DNA of 64,000 bases from Diadophis punctatus similis (GCA_023053685.1 JALIGW010000004.1:82715297-82779296); one strand, 5' to 3'; positions 42,011 to 53,179 are shown, counted from the stretch's first letter. Notes: a model not told the origin generated them from the letters alone. Numbers and translations are program-made.

Positions 42011-42058
42011 CTACTGTTGTGCATTAAAGTGTCACATCACTTTAATGCACAACAGTAG
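42011..42058. repeat. Perfect 21-bp inverted repeat
   Basis: CTACTGTTGTGCATTAAAGT plus G (42011-42031) and its exact complement (42038-42058) are separated by TCACAT. It lies between a TA-F end and an L2. Confidence 0.92.
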
Positions 42059-42106
42059 GAGTGTCACATCAATACCCTGTATAGACCAATAAACCAGTCA
42101 GATGGC

Positions 42107-42812
42107 ATGAAGCCAAGAGTTCTTAAAGGACTCAAATGGGAAATTTCTGATCTTCTAATGAAGGGCCATCTTTCTAATTTTGCACATTTCGTGCAAAATG
42201 CAGCTGCGCGAGCTGTGGTGGGTGTACCCAGATGCACCCACGTAACACCGATCCTCCACCAGCTGCATTGGTTGCCCATTAGTCTCCGGATCCAATTTAA
42301 GGTGTTGGTTTTAACCTTTAAAGCCCTACATGGCTCAGGGCCAGGTTACCTTCGGGACCGCATCCTGCCGCATACCTCCCTACGACCGGTCAGGGCCCAC
42401 AGAGTCGGCCTCTTCCAGGTCCCATCGACCAAACAATGTCAGTTGGCGGGGCCGAGGGGGAGGGCCTTCTCTGTGGGAGCTCCCTCCCTGTGGAACCAGC
42501 TTCCCCCGGAGATCAGGACCATCCCCACCCTACTGGCCTTCCGGAAAGCAATAAAAACTTGGCTCTTCCGGCAGGCGGGGTGAAAGTGACACCAAGTAGA
42601 TTACATATGGGTCTCCCCCCCATGATTGTAATATGAGATACTCTTTTTAACTTTTGTATTTTTTAATTATTGTATTTTATATTTGTTATATATTTTAATT
42701 ATTGTATTTTATATTTGTAATGGAATCTAACATGTTGTGAGCCGCCCAGAGTCCCCAGGGAGTTGGGCGGCATAGAAATCCATTAAATTAAATTAAATTA
42801 AATTAAATTAAT
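42107..42812 (+). mobile_element. L2-type LINE 3' end with intact terminal frame
   Basis: A frame ending at 42583 encodes the ORF2 C-terminus (NAAARAVVGVPRCTHVTPIL, LHWLPISLRIQFKVLVLTFK, PGYLRDRILPHTSLRPVRAH, FSVGAPSLWNQLPPEIRT, AIKTWLFRQAG). The UTR GAGCCGCCCAGAGTCCCCAG ends in (AAATT)n at 42783-42812. It is close in sequence to the L2 at 37041. Confidence 0.93.
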
Positions 42813-42978
42813 TCTTGGATGAACGATTTCTTCACTGGAGGATGGGAAGGTCACAATTCTAGCATGGGAAGGTGCAGTGAGAGATCAACCCAAGAGTTAA
42901 GCTCTCCAAAATATATATTAGCAGGATGAAGACGAGGTTATGAGCTCAGCTGCTGCTTTCTCTAATGATCCAGTAGAA

Positions 42979-43272
42979 CAGAGGGGTCAAACTCAATTTC
43001 ATTGAGGGCCACATCAGGGCTGCGGTTGACCTCGGGAGGCTGGGTGGGCGTGGCTGACTGGGTGGGTGTGGCCAACTGGGTGCGCATGGCCAGCTTGATG
43101 CCACTCCCCAAACTGCTGGCATGTTTCCTCTCTGCATTGGGTAGACTGGGCCAAACCTACGTTGGCCTGATCTTTCCTCTTTGCATTGGGTAGACCAGGA
43201 CGGCCCCGCGGGTTGGATCCGACCACATTGCCAGCCAGATCCTGCCTGTGGGCCTTGAGTTTGACACCCCTG
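42979..43272 (+). mobile_element. hAT-C element
   Basis: CAGAGGGGTCAAACTCAA...TTGAGTTTGACACCCCTG with a perfect 8-bp duplication CAGTAGAA (42971-42978, 43273-43280). An internal direct repeat, TCTGCATTGGGTAGAC / TTTGCATTGGGTAGAC, lies 58 bp apart. Only copy of the family here. Confidence 0.95.
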
Positions 43273-43356
43273 CAGTAGAATAAAGGAAAGACCGATTTGT
43301 GTTCGCCGTTAGGATAGGAATTGCTCCTTTCCTGCTGCAAGGAATCTGCCTTCATT

Positions 43357-43608
43357 GTTATTTATTTTATTTATTTATTCTGTCAATTATGTGTTAGTAA
43401 TATACATAGATGTAACATTGTTTATGTACATAAGATTGGTACTGATAAGAGGGAACATTTGGACAGGGACGGTAGGCACGCTGGTGCGCTTATGCACGCC
43501 CTTTACTGACCTCTTAGGAATTGGGTGAGGTCAACAGTGGACAGTCTTAGGGTAAAGTTTTGGGGGTTTGGTGACGAAACCACAGAGTCAGGTAGTGAGT
43601 TCCAGGCA
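43357..43608 (-). mobile_element. LINE 3' end, same family as 56404
   Basis: The minus strand matches the end of the LINE at 56.4 kb: GCCTGGAACTCACTACCTGA, CTCTGTGGTTTCG and GGTAGGCACG on the plus strand, and an (AAATA)-type tail at 43357-43380. It is 5'-truncated within the last 60 codons. Confidence 0.85.
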
Positions 43609-43617
43609 TATTCTATA

Positions 43618-43965
43618 GGTAAAGGTAAAGGTTCCCCTCGCACATATGTGCTAGTCGTTCCCGACTCTAGGGGGCGGTGCTCATCTCCGTTTCAAAGCCA
43701 AAGAGCCAGCGCTGTCCGAAGACGTCTCCGTGGTTTATGTGGCTGGCATGACTAAATGTTGAAGGCGCACGGAGCGCTGTTACCTTCCCACCAAAGTGGT
43801 CCCTATTTTTCTACTTGCATTTTTTACGTGCTTTTGAACTGCTAGGTTGGCAGAAGCTGGGACAAGTAACGGGAGCTCACTTACTAGGGATTCGAACCGC
43901 CGAACTGTCAACCTTTCTGGTCGACAAGCTCAGCGTCTTAGCCACTGAGCCACCGCGTCCCTTGT
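43618..43965 (-). mobile_element. Sauria-type SINE, complete
   Basis: Plus strand GGTAAAGGTAAAGG tail, GACTCTAGGGGGCGGTGC, GGAGCTCACTTACTAGGG and the head GCCACTGAGCCACCGCGTCC. A 9-bp duplication TATTCTATA (43609-43617, 43966-43974) flanks it. It abuts the 5' break of the LINE just before it. Confidence 0.93.
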
Positions 43966-43974
43966 TATTCTATA

Positions 43975-44423
43975 AGACGGTTGCTATTTAGACATGTTTT
44001 CCACCCCACTCTCTTTTAGCTTTGAATCTTTTGTTCATCTGCCTAAAAAGCTGTATAAAGCCTGCAATGTTGGCTAAGTCCCTCTCATGCCAGCTTCCGC
44101 CTCCTTATTCATACCCAGTTTATTAATATGTAACAGTCATTTTAAGAAGACGATCCCCGGGGGCATCTAGGAAATTACAGGTTAATTAGCTGAATGTCTG
44201 TTCCAGATAAATTGATGGGAAGCCTTATTAAAGATACCATTAACGGGCATATTGCTTTTCTGAAGGAGAACCAACTTGTCTTCTTGAAATGTAGAGAGAA
44301 AAGAAAATACTTTTTACATGTCACGGGGTTTAATTACGGAACTGACAATTCCAACATGTAGTTAAGACGGCATCAACATGGGAAGTTTTATATGGGTGAA
44401 GAATAAGACAATTAGCAACTACT
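43975..44423. other. Mostly unassigned, with a short decayed LINE reverse-transcriptase piece
   Basis: At 44163-44285 one frame reads GNYRLIS, stop, MSVPDKLMGSLIKD, then FLKENQLV. The NYR-x-IS-x-x-SVP-x-K pattern is typical of the CR1/L2 reverse-transcriptase fingers. The in-frame stop shows decay. The rest is unrecognised. Confidence 0.45.
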
Positions 44424-44431
44424 GTTGTGGG

Positions 44432-44950
44432 CAGGGGCGGGTTCCTAATTTTTTTACTACCACTCTGTGGGCATGGCTTATTTTGTGGGTGTGGCTTGCC
44501 AGCCATGTGACTGGGTGGGCGTGGCTTCTCGGACTGCTGAAGGGAGGGGAACGGAGATAGGTCCTGCCGCCCATTTCCCCTCCCCTCAGCAGCTCGAGAA
44601 GCCCCAAACGTGCGAAAATGCCTAGGATCATCACCGCGCGTTCGTGGCTTCTCGGACTGCTGAAGGGAGGGGAATGGAGATAGCTCCTGCTGCCCGTTCT
44701 TTCAGCATCTCACGCGCTCCCTCAGCCATCCTGCTTGGACTCACTGTGGGGTAGGAAGGCAGAGCATGCGCAATGCTGGAAGCTCGGCTTCTGGGCATGC
44801 GCAGAAGAAAATTTAAAAATAAAAATAATTTTTTTAAAAAACAATGGCAGCACCCAGGCACCGGCAACCGACCGCACCGGTACTGTGACGTCACCAACGG
44901 GCCGCTACCGGTGCTATAGAGTGGACCGCACTGGTAGAAACCCACCATTG
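44432..44950 (-). mobile_element. hAT-A element, complete, inverted relative to 33655
   Basis: CAGGGGCGGGTTCCTAAT...AGAAACCCACCATTG (519 bp) with a perfect 8-bp GTTGTGGG (44424-44431, 44951-44958). The interior is the reverse complement of much of 33655-34290. A duplicated GTGGCTTCTCGGACTGCTGA segment (44521 and 44644) marks an internal duplication. Confidence 0.95.
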
Positions 44951-44958
44951 GTTGTGGG

Positions 44959-45411
44959 AAAGCAGGAGCATATGCTTTTGGTTGGCCTTCTGTCCACCTG
45001 GGACAGGAAGCTGCTTCCTGCAGGAACAGAAGGTCCATATATATGTTTATATTCTGCTGGACGTGGAAAAATGCAGCATTCACAAAGGAAAGAATATAAA
45101 AAATGGAACTGCAGAAGCATCAGAAAGATGAGCCAAGCCGTTTGAAGGTGTTCCAGGAAATATTTGGGATCCCCTTAAGGCATCCTTGTGCCCTGAACAA
45201 TATCCTGTCACCAACCTTCTGTGCGATCCTGGTTTTAGGTAATAAGCTGTCTTTTCACCCGAAATCATTTATCTTAATTTACCGCCTGACGTTATTGTTT
45301 TAGAGATGCCGGGAGCATTCAATCATGAATTTCTGCCGAAGGGATACAGTTCAACAGCAGATGCTTTATAGCAGATGTGTTGGCTTTAACTGAGGCCTTC
45401 TTGAACCTCAG
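44959..45411. other. Unassigned sequence
   Basis: No recognised gene or repeat. It ends at the TG terminus of LTR-A copy 2. Confidence 0.4.
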
Positions 45412-45922
45412 TGTTCTGACCCGGCTCCCCAAACACGACAAACTCTCTGCAGTTGAAGCAATGGTTCCTTTATTAGGAGAGCCAGAAGCCCCGGCAAAAA
45501 GTTTCTCTCTCACTGCAGGCTAAAAAGTCTGTCCGGCAGGGAGATGAATAGTTGTCTGCCACATCTATTCATCTCCGCCCCCTGCCTTTTATCCCCAGAG
45601 CTAGGGTGGGGCTTCGCTACCTTCCGTCCCAAGGACCGGCCCATAGATTTCCACTGCTCTCCTCTCCTCTCCCTTCTGCACATCTGCACATCAGGCACAG
45701 GACCCAGCTGTTCCTCCTCTTCCTCATCAGCCACCTCCAGACCTGAGGGGGGGGGTGTTGACTCTCCATCTGAGGGCTGACGGACAGCCCAGGCTCCGCC
45801 TCTGCCTCTCTCTCTTTGACAGCTCCATTCCCTCTTCCCACTCGGAGGTCTCAGGTTGCCTTGATGCTGTCCCTGACTCCCACGCCTCCTCCACCTCCTC
45901 CTCTGATTTGGCTGCTGGATTT
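45412..45922 (-). mobile_element. LTR-A solo LTR-like block, copy 2
   Basis: It aligns with 11434-11957: CTCCCCAAACACGACAAACT, CCTTTATTAGGAG (AATAAA on the minus strand), GATGAATAGTTGTCTGCCAC and CTTTTATCCCCAGAGCTAGG. The 5' end in LTR orientation is shorter and its exact boundary is uncertain. The parallel Met-Asn-Ser-Cys-Leu-Pro frames in both copies are antisense to the LTR and not evidence of a gene. Confidence 0.68.
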
Positions 45923-46305
45923 TTGATGTCAAACTTCAAAAGGCGCTTTTGCTGTTACAACTATTATCACTTTACAGCTTGCCAATGAACTATGGGGGTG
46001 GGAGGGAAGGGGAAGATGGAATGTAGGCTCCAGACATCAAGAAACCAGCTGTGAGAACCAAGGACACTTCGGCAGGTGTTTAGCAGAGCGAAAAGACTTT
46101 CTCACAACAATACCAGGAGACTCCATTGGACAATGTGACCTGGTCTAATAGGGGGAGGGGAGAACCTGAACTTTAACTAGGTGGGTTTGCCCTGGAAATG
46201 GTTAGATCTGGTTTTGCCCTCATCTTTGCCGAAATGATGTACTCAATAAAGTTTTGCATTAAGAGATTGGATCGTCTCAGCTGTGCTAGCTTTGGTTGGG
46301 TTCGT
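45923..46305 (+). mobile_element. Unrecognised sequence ending in a possible LTR or retroelement 3' end
   Basis: ACTCAATAAAGTTTTGCATT (AATAAA near 46244) lies about 60 bp before the next SINE. This is the only hint of an element boundary. Confidence 0.3.
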
Positions 46306-46443
46306 CAGCCTTCTGTCCTTCCGAGGTCGGTAAAATGAGGACCCAGATTGTTGGGGGCAAGAGGATGACTCTGTAAACTGCTTAGAGAGGCGCTGTAAAG
46401 CACTGTGAAGTGGTATATAAGTCTAAGTGCTATTGCTATTGCT
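46306..46443 (+). mobile_element. SINE-M, 5'-truncated
   Basis: Starts at CAGCCTTCTGTCCTTCCGAG and runs to GTGCTATTGCTATTGCTA. A second SINE-M begins immediately after it. Confidence 0.85.
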
Positions 46444-46907
46444 AACTCTGCTGTGGTGAGGCAGTGGTTAGAATCAGAGGTGGGTTCCTACCGGTTCAGA
46501 CCGATACTATAGAACCGGTAGTAACATGGCGGCCTGGGTCGCTAGAACCGGCAACAACCCAGGCCTGCCACGCCCCTGAGTTGGTTCTTGATGGCGCATA
46601 GGCACCGCCACCTTTTTTGCGCAGAGGGTCATTTCCGGGAAGGTGCACTTCCGTCGCGATGTGAACCGGTGGGGAAGGTAAGTAGAACCCACCCCTGGTT
46701 AGAATGCAGTATTGCAGGCTAATTCTGCTGACTGCCAGCAGTTCGATTCTCACCAAGCTCAAGGTTGACTCAGCCTTCCATCCTTCCAAGGTGGGTAAAA
46801 TGAGGACCCAGATTGTTGGGGGCGATAGGCTGACTCTGTAAACCGCTTAGAGAGGGCTGTAAAGCACTATGAAGCGGTATATAAGTTTAAGTGCTGTTGC
46901 TATTAGG
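46444..46907 (+). mobile_element. SINE-M, full, split by a hAT-A MITE
   Basis: The head (CTGTGGTGAGGCAGTGGTTA) is at 46449-46474 and the remainder (GCAGTATTGCAGGCTAATTC to AGTGCTGTTGCTATT) at 46706-46907. It gives the best full-length view of this SINE in the window. Confidence 0.9.
46475..46697 (+). mobile_element. hAT-A MITE inside SINE-M
   Basis: CAGAGGTGGGTTCCTACC...GTAGAACCCACCCCTG (223 bp) with a perfect 8-bp GTTAGAAT (46467-46474, 46698-46705) taken from the SINE head. It contains CGGTAGTAACATGGCGGCC and GCGCAGAGGGTCATTTCC. Confidence 0.96.
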
Positions 46908-46971
46908 AGAGTGTCAGCCTTACAAGACAGACCAGGAAACCAAATAAGCTAATTTTACTTCATTTGTTATA

Positions 46972-47463
46972 CAGCTGGTCCTTGACTTACAACAGTGACC
47001 ATTCAAAGTTACAACGGCACTGAAAAAAGTGACTTATGGCTACAGTTATGACCGTTGCAGCATCCCCACAGTCACGTGATCGAAACTGACTCCTACCCTG
47101 TTTCCCCCAAAATAAGACCTCCCCTGATAATAAGCCCAATCGGGCTTTTGAGTGCATGGCAATAAGGTCAAGCGCTTATTTCAGGGTTCAAAAAAATATA
47201 AGACAGGGTCTTATTTCTGGGGAAACACGGTATTTATGACGATTGCTATGTCCCGGAGGTCAGGTGATCCTTTCTAACAAGCAATCTCAATGGGGAAGCC
47301 AGATTCACTTAACGACTGGGTTACTAACTTGTCAACTGCAGTGATTCGCTTAACCACCGAGGCAAGAAAGGTCATAAAATGGGGCAAAACTCGCTTAACA
47401 AATATCTCACTTAACAACTGAAATTTGGGGCTCAATTGTGGTCATAAATCGAGGACTTGCCTG
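46972..47463 (+). mobile_element. TA-F element, complete, interrupted by TA-G
   Basis: CAGCTGGTCCTTGACTTAC...ATCGAGGACTTGCCTG between TA (46970-46971) and TA (47464-47465). The internal order matches 40551. The TA-G element replaces the GATGCTTGGCAAC region at 47096. Confidence 0.92.
47096..47230 (+). mobile_element. TA-G MITE nested in TA-F
   Basis: CC(C/G)TGTTTCCCC ends, subterminal AATAAGACC / GGTCTTATT, TA on both sides (47094-47095, 47231-47232), 135 bp. No coding capacity. Confidence 0.85.
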
Positions 47464-47465
47464 TA

Positions 47466-47913
47466 TGGCTACATTAACATAACCTTGCAAGTCTAAAAAA
47501 AAGTACACAATGTTATGCAGTCACCATTTCTATCAAATATTGTGCAGGAAAAAGGGGAAAAGAGGGAAGGAAAAAAATAACAGCTTCAGCATTTGGTTCC
47601 TTGGAAACCAAGCCTACTCATCTGAAGTGACACACCTCACACAACCAGCCTCACACTGATAGAGGATCGATAAAACGAAACCCTGAGATTTAATCCTCCG
47701 TGTCTCTAGATCAGCACAGATTTAACCCTGTCTGAAACCTTGGGAAATCATTGGCAGTGCCCACAATATAAATGATCTCAGAAATTATATTCCTGTCATT
47801 GGGCAAAGCTGAACTATTAACCTGTTGCTCTGCGAATCAAGGAATTTTAGAGACGAACATCATTTCTTTCTCTCTCTGTGTGTGTTTTTCTTTTCAAATA
47901 TCTCTTAATAAGA
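47466..47913. other. Unassigned sequence
   Basis: No recognised element. It ends in TTTCTCTCTCTGTGTGTG before the hAT-B target. Confidence 0.4.
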
Positions 47914-47921
47914 TTCTATGC

Positions 47922-48352
47922 CCGTGATGGTGAACCTATGGCACGTGTGCCAGAGGGGGCATGCAGCGCCCTCTCTGATGGCATGCGAGCCGTTGCCCCG
48001 GCTCAACTCCACTGCGCATGCGCGCGTGCCTCCTGCCGGCCAGCTGATTTTGGGGTCTCTGCCATGCATGCGCGGGGGGCGGGGGAATGCAGGAGACATG
48101 GGGGTGGGGTGGGGTGGGGTCGTGCGTTCCTTCCCCGGGTGGGGGTAGCGCAGGGGGTCATGCGCACATGCGGGGAGAGCACAGGGGGCACAAGCACATG
48201 CATGGGGTGGGGGAGTGCAGGGGGTTACGCATGCATGCATGGGGTGGGGGAGTATGGTGGGGTCACAGGCGCATGCTCAGGGGGCGGTTTGCGGGGTGGT
48301 CGCGTGCGCATTGCATTTCGGCACACAATGACAAAAAGGTTAGCCATCACTG
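47922..48352 (-). mobile_element. hAT-B element
   Basis: CCGTGATGGTGAACCTATGG...AAGGTTAGCCATCACTG (431 bp) with an 8-bp duplication carrying one mismatch (TTCTATGC 47914-47921, TTCTATAC 48353-48360). The interior has GGGGTGGGG runs and CATGCATG alternations. The 179-codon Gly-rich frame is compositional. Confidence 0.92.
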
Positions 48353-48486
48353 TTCTATACCTATTTTTTGAAAAAAATGACAGAAACAGAAGGAACAGAA
48401 AAAGAAATAAATTATAAAGGGGGTTAAAGAAAATATGAAGGATAATAAAAGAAAAAGAAAGGAATCTAAATATCTGATCTTTGCAG

Positions 48487-48491
48487 CAATT

Positions 48492-48570
<79 letters not shown>
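48487..48570 (+). repeat. (CT)n microsatellite
   Basis: CTCTCT with TTTCTCTC interruptions directly before a LINE 3' UTR. Confidence 0.95.
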
Positions 48571-48816
48571 TGCTTGTACTTTATGATTTATATTGTGTTA
48601 TTTAGTTTTTCCTAGTATGATTTTGGTTGCTTAGTTAGTATCCGATGACTATCACTAAATGTTGTATCTTACGATTCATGATGAATGGATTTTTATGATG
48701 ACTATGATCATGATTGATCGCTGATATCTTTGATGTACCCTGAGAGCTTATGCACCGAAGACAAATTCCTTGTGTGTCCAATCACACTTGGCCAATAAAG
48801 AATTCTATTCTATTCT
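48571..48816 (+). mobile_element. Rex1-like LINE 3' UTR with ATTCT tail
   Basis: It matches the 3' part of the LINE at 55641-56195, including TATGCACCGAAGACAAATTC and CCAATCACACTTGGCCAATA. It ends AAAGAATTCTATTCTATTCT, so this non-CR1 family has the same pentamer tail as CR1. Confidence 0.88.
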
Positions 48817-48823
48817 AAAAGAG

Positions 48824-49835
48824 TGTTATAAGGAATATCCTTCTGGGTTCAGTTCCAATTGGGGAAAAAGACACTGGATTCATGGAAGTTACTTGGAAAG
48901 AGGTTTAATGGTGGACAGGATCACATGGCTTGAGCTCCTGAACAGAAAAGGTGGATCACATGCTTCCAGATGTTGGGTGAAGAGAAAAAAGGGTTTTGCT
49001 GAGAGTCCCTGAGTTTTTTATAACCTCTGTTGGGCCCTACCTCAGAGTTTCCTGTTCCTGTATATATAATGCACTCCGATTGGTGGTCAGACCCCCCCCT
49101 AGGGGCAGGGGTCTTAGCTAACCTTTTAGGCTGTCTCCCAGGCTTGTTTGAGTGCCGGTAATTTTCCAGGTGCCGTGTGGTAGAGGGTTAATCCTATCAT
49201 GTCCTAAAGGTGCAGGTCTTAATCCCATCACCCTGGAGCTGAAGGGGGGGCAGGGAGCTGCAGGAAGCTGCTTTGTCTTTAGAACTTGTTTCTCCTTTCC
49301 TCATCCAGGGAAACATAGTCTTCCTTTTCAATATTTCCTAGGATCAGTGGCGGGTGCGATCCAGAGCGCCGTTCCGGTAGGAACCCGCCGATTGCGCAAT
49401 TTGCACGCGACAGCTCCGGTGCCGTCTTCGCCGGTCCGTCACGCGGTGCCATCTTTTTTTCTCCATTTTTTTGGCCTTTTTTGCTTCCTGCGCATGCACG
49501 GAAGCAAATTCTTGCCAGGGGACGGGCGTGCAAGATTTTCACAATTTTTTGCTTCCGCGCATGTGCAGAAGCAAAAAATCACCGAAATCGCGCGTGCGCG
49601 TGTCCCCTCGCAAAATTTCGGTGATTTTTTGCTTCCTACGCATGCGCGGAAGCAAAAATCACGCGAGGGGATGCGCACGCATAGCGAGCGTGCGCGTGAG
49701 TGAAACATGATTATGCATGCGCAGCGCACCGGTAGCCAGATAAGAAGAACCTGCCCCTGCCTAGGATATTTCATTTTTCTAGGAGAGGGGTGGGTGCTAA
49801 CTTCCTTCAAGAGGAAAAATTTTAAGAGATGGGGG
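48824..49835 (-). mobile_element. LTR-B solo LTR-like block, copy 2, split by hAT-A
   Basis: It aligns with 12420-13073 from GGGTTCAGTTCCAATTGGGG through TTAATCCCATCACCCTGGAG. The minus strand has the shared TATA box (complement of TTTTTTATAACC near 49015). After the hAT insert, TTTCATTTTTCTAGGAGAGG (49768-49800) continues the block also seen at 14280 and 57378. LTR ends on that side are not defined. Confidence 0.62.
49345..49759 (+). mobile_element. hAT-A element, complete, inside LTR-B
   Basis: CAGTGGCGGGTGCGATCC...GAAGAACCTGCCCCTG (415 bp) with a perfect 8-bp CCTAGGAT (49337-49344, 49760-49767). TTTTTGCTTC...GCGCATGC...GAAGCAAAAA segments occur three times in alternating directions, and CpG density is high. 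Confidence 0.95.
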
Positions 49836-50252
49836 GAGGAAGCTGTTGAATGTTAAAGAGCTGATCTTCATTTTATTTTTTGCTGCCCTCTCTTCTACAA
49901 TTACGCCTAATTGCAAAAAAAAATTTGTCCTTAACCTAGATAAATAAATTTACAGTTAAAACACAGGTCATGGTAAAAGGTTGGGGCTTTTTGTAAAAAT
50001 AAATAATAATAAAAATCCAGGGGAAAAAAAGCATGAGAATCTAGCAGTTGGACGAGGCTACACAGTATGATCGAACAGACTGTAGCTCAGCTGGAGTAGC
50101 AAACAGGTTAGGCTTACACAAACACACTGACATCAGAAACCAGAATCACATTGCCTGTTTTGCCTTATTGGCCAATTTGCATAATTTGATTTACATAATT
50201 AAACTTCATTATTCTTTGCCATCTTTACATCCTGGGCTGAGGCATGCGGTTT

Positions 50253-50287
<35 letters not shown>

Positions 50288-51064
50288 ATGTGCAAACCCA
50301 AAAGAAGAATTCAAACACATGAATTCACATACGTACCTGTACGGGACCGAATGAATTGCGATTCCAATAACTCCCAAACGGGATGATTAAAGGAAATAAA
50401 CGACGGGCCAAGAAGAGGAGAACCTGTCTTTGGCAGATAGCCTGTTTCCTCCAAGCGCTGTTTAACGCTTTCCTGTGCTTAAAAATTCTGATTTCGTTTG
50501 CAAAGAGAAGGGGAGCCAGAAGGCAAACTGCTAGCTTTGCAAGGTTAAAGATAACTGGTAAATTAACCTTCCCTCCTGCAGACCGAACGACAACCATTTT
50601 CACCTATAATATTACGGCAAATTACATTTGATAAGGAACCCTTAGCCAGTCCTGCTGATTGTCCTGGAAGCAAATATTTGTACTTCGGAATATTTGGCCT
50701 AAGACGGTCTCCCTAAATCCATTCCTTTGCAACTGTTTATATTGACAGAGGCTGTGACACTATATGGTTAGTTGTTTGTCTCTGTGTGCATTCCACAATT
50801 TAATTTCCCCGAAACTTATCTATAATCAGCTAAAAGCACAAGAGGAAAAAATGTTAATATTTTCCCCTGGATCTAGTCACAGTCCAAACTCCCTGCATCT
50901 TGCAGCTGGATTTTAAGCAAAGGAAAAAAAATAGGTTGCAATATTTTATCTTAGCAATGCTTTCATGCCTTTGGCAGATGAGTGGCAGGCATCAAGGCAG
51001 TACTGTTTTCTCATGAACTGAACTGATGCACAAGGAAAATTTGCCCTTGGGATCCTTTGCGACT
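49836..51064. other. 1.2 kb without recognised repeats apart from (GA)n
   Basis: (GA)n at 50258-50283. Near-complementary frames at 50325-50631 have no recognised domain. This is a good candidate stretch for unique ancestral DNA. Confidence 0.4.
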
Positions 51065-51072
51065 GTCTATAC

Positions 51073-51875
51073 CCATGGTGGTGAATCTATGGCACGTGTG
51101 CCACAGGTGGCACGCAGAGCCCTCTCTGTGGGCACGCCAGCCATTGCCCCAGCCCAGCTCTACCACGCATGCGTGTGTGCCTCCCACTGGCCAGCTGGTC
51201 TCCAGATCTCTGCTGCGCATGCACGGGGTGCATGTGGGGGATGCGCACATGCAGGGGGATGGGGCGCATGCATGGAATGGAGCTCGCATTGCCCCTGTGC
51301 TCCGTTTTGGCTTCCAGGTTGGTGCAGGAAGCCTTCCAGGCACAAAATGGGGTGCTGATTGGCTTCCAGGTTGGTGCAGGAGGCCTTCCAGGCACAAAAT
51401 GGGGCACTGATTGGCTTCCAGGTTGGTGCAGGAGGCCTTCCAGGCACAAAATGGGGCACGGGGGGGGGAACGTGTGGAGCCCCCCTGCATCCCGTTTTGG
51501 GCCTGGAAAGCCTCCTGCACCAACCTGGAAGCCAAAACGGGGTGCGGGATTGCTGCACTAGGCCCCTCTGTGTCCTGTTTTGGGCCTGGAAAGCCTCCTG
51601 CACCAATCTGAAAGCCTAAATTGGGTGAGTGCGCGGTAGGGCGCATGCACGGGGGCAGGTGGTCACACGTGCATATACGGGGTTCGCGTGCACATGCATG
51701 GGGGGGTGGGACACACACGGGGGGGTCGCGCACGCATGTGGGGGGAGTGGCACGTGGGGGGTCACACATGCATTGCATTATGGGTGCAAGCGCACATTAT
51801 GGGTGCAAGACAGTGCAAGCACACTGTCCTGTGCGTGCTTTCGGCACACGACGACAAAAGGGTTAGCCATCAGTG
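51073..51875 (-). mobile_element. hAT-B element with internal tandem and inverted repeats
   Basis: CCATGGTGGTGAATCTATGG...GGTTAGCCATCAGTG (803 bp), flanked by a perfect 8-bp GTCTATAC (51065-51072, 51876-51883). Three direct copies of a 52-bp unit (GGCTTCCAGGTTGGTGCAGG) fill 51307-51462, and two inverted copies follow near 51489-51535 and 51577-51617. The 255-codon minus frame is the read-through of these repeats. It is about twice the length of the relative at 38533. Confidence 0.93.
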
Positions 51876-51883
51876 GTCTATAC

Positions 51884-52226
51884 CAAGTTACAGGAGGGAG
51901 GGGGTTGCTTCCCAGAGGACGAGACAGCAGAGCTTGGAATGTCTGATGGGCAGGAAGAAGGCAAGGATGGACTGCCGCCCCCCCAGCAGTTCACAGATTA
52001 TATCTAATAGTTATGCAGATAGTCACGCCTTCGCTCTCTTCCTGCCTACAAGACCTTCCAAGCTGTGCTGTCTCTTTGACCCTCCATGGGTAGGAGCAAG
52101 CAAAGCAGATTGCGAGATGTACATTGCAATGCTGATACCTTCCCCGTGGGATGGCATGACACGCAAGTACATAACTGGTGAAGCTTGCAAGGCAGCTTTT
52201 GCTACTTTGAGGACATTTATTTATTA
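51884..52226. other. Unassigned sequence
   Basis: No recognised element. The right part flanks a CR1 stub. Confidence 0.4.
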
Positions 52227-52277
52227 GAATAGAATAGAATAACATCGTTGGAAGGGACCTTAGAGGTCTTCTAGTCT
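52227..52277 (-). mobile_element. CR1 3' stub with a short AATAG tail
   Basis: TAGAATAGAATAGAATAACA then CGTTGGAAGGGACCTTAGAG, broken off after TCTTCTAGTC. Only about 50 bp remain. Confidence 0.85.
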
Positions 52278-52435
52278 GCTGGGTGGAGCTTCAATTGGCC
52301 TGTCTTGGCCATCATTTCCACTTTTTCAACCATAACCTGCAGGATCTCCTGCAACTTAAATTTCTAAGAGTCACCTTATGAGATAGGAAGCAAATGAAAT
52401 AGGTAGGTAGGTAGGTAGGTAGGTAGGTAGGTAGG

Positions 52436-52502
<67 letters not shown>

Positions 52503-53042
52503 CAAGCAGATCTGCAAGGAAACATTTTCTGCCCTATTAATCAGATTATGATATTGGAATTACCTTTATTAACGAACTGGATTTTAAGGAGATAGGTATC
52601 AAGCATGAAACACAAGGTCCCTATGGGAAGGTCCAATTAAACTGAGTTATTACTAAAACTCTATGCATGGGAATCTTTTCAACTAACAGTTAGCACCTGC
52701 TTGCAGTTAGATAAGGGTGCACGGCATTCAAGAGGGGTTGGACTTAGTTCACTTGTGGCTACGTAGGGATTCTAGGCTGATCCCTGTTTTGACTCCGCCT
52801 CCAGGTTCTGCCACTCCTTCTCCTACAATAGGTGAGAAGTCTGTGCATGCATCTGCAGACAACTAGTTACAAACATATGCTGTCATTATGATATTACAAT
52901 AAAATTGGAAGTTGCTTCTAAATCAGGATGGGTGAATTGGGAGGTTTCAGGCACTTTCCCCTGTTCTTTTTGGTTTCTTCATTTAATCTGAGTGGTTAAA
53001 AATCCACACAAATATTCAACTCTATGTTTAATTATGCATTTC

Positions 53043-53048
<6 letters not shown>
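52278..53048. other. Unassigned sequence with (AGGT)n-(AGAT)n
   Basis: The microsatellite is at 52400-52501, about nine AGGT then sixteen AGAT units. GGTCCAATTAAACTGAGTTA near 52628 recalls 6110. Otherwise unrecognised. Confidence 0.5.
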
Positions 53049-53122
<74 letters not shown>

Positions 53123-53146
53123 CACACACTCACACACTCACACACA

Positions 53147-53179
<33 letters not shown>

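Noticed and set aside
51011..51778. 255-codon minus frame
   Set aside because: It is generated by GC-rich internal repeats of hAT-B; the opposite strand is equally open.
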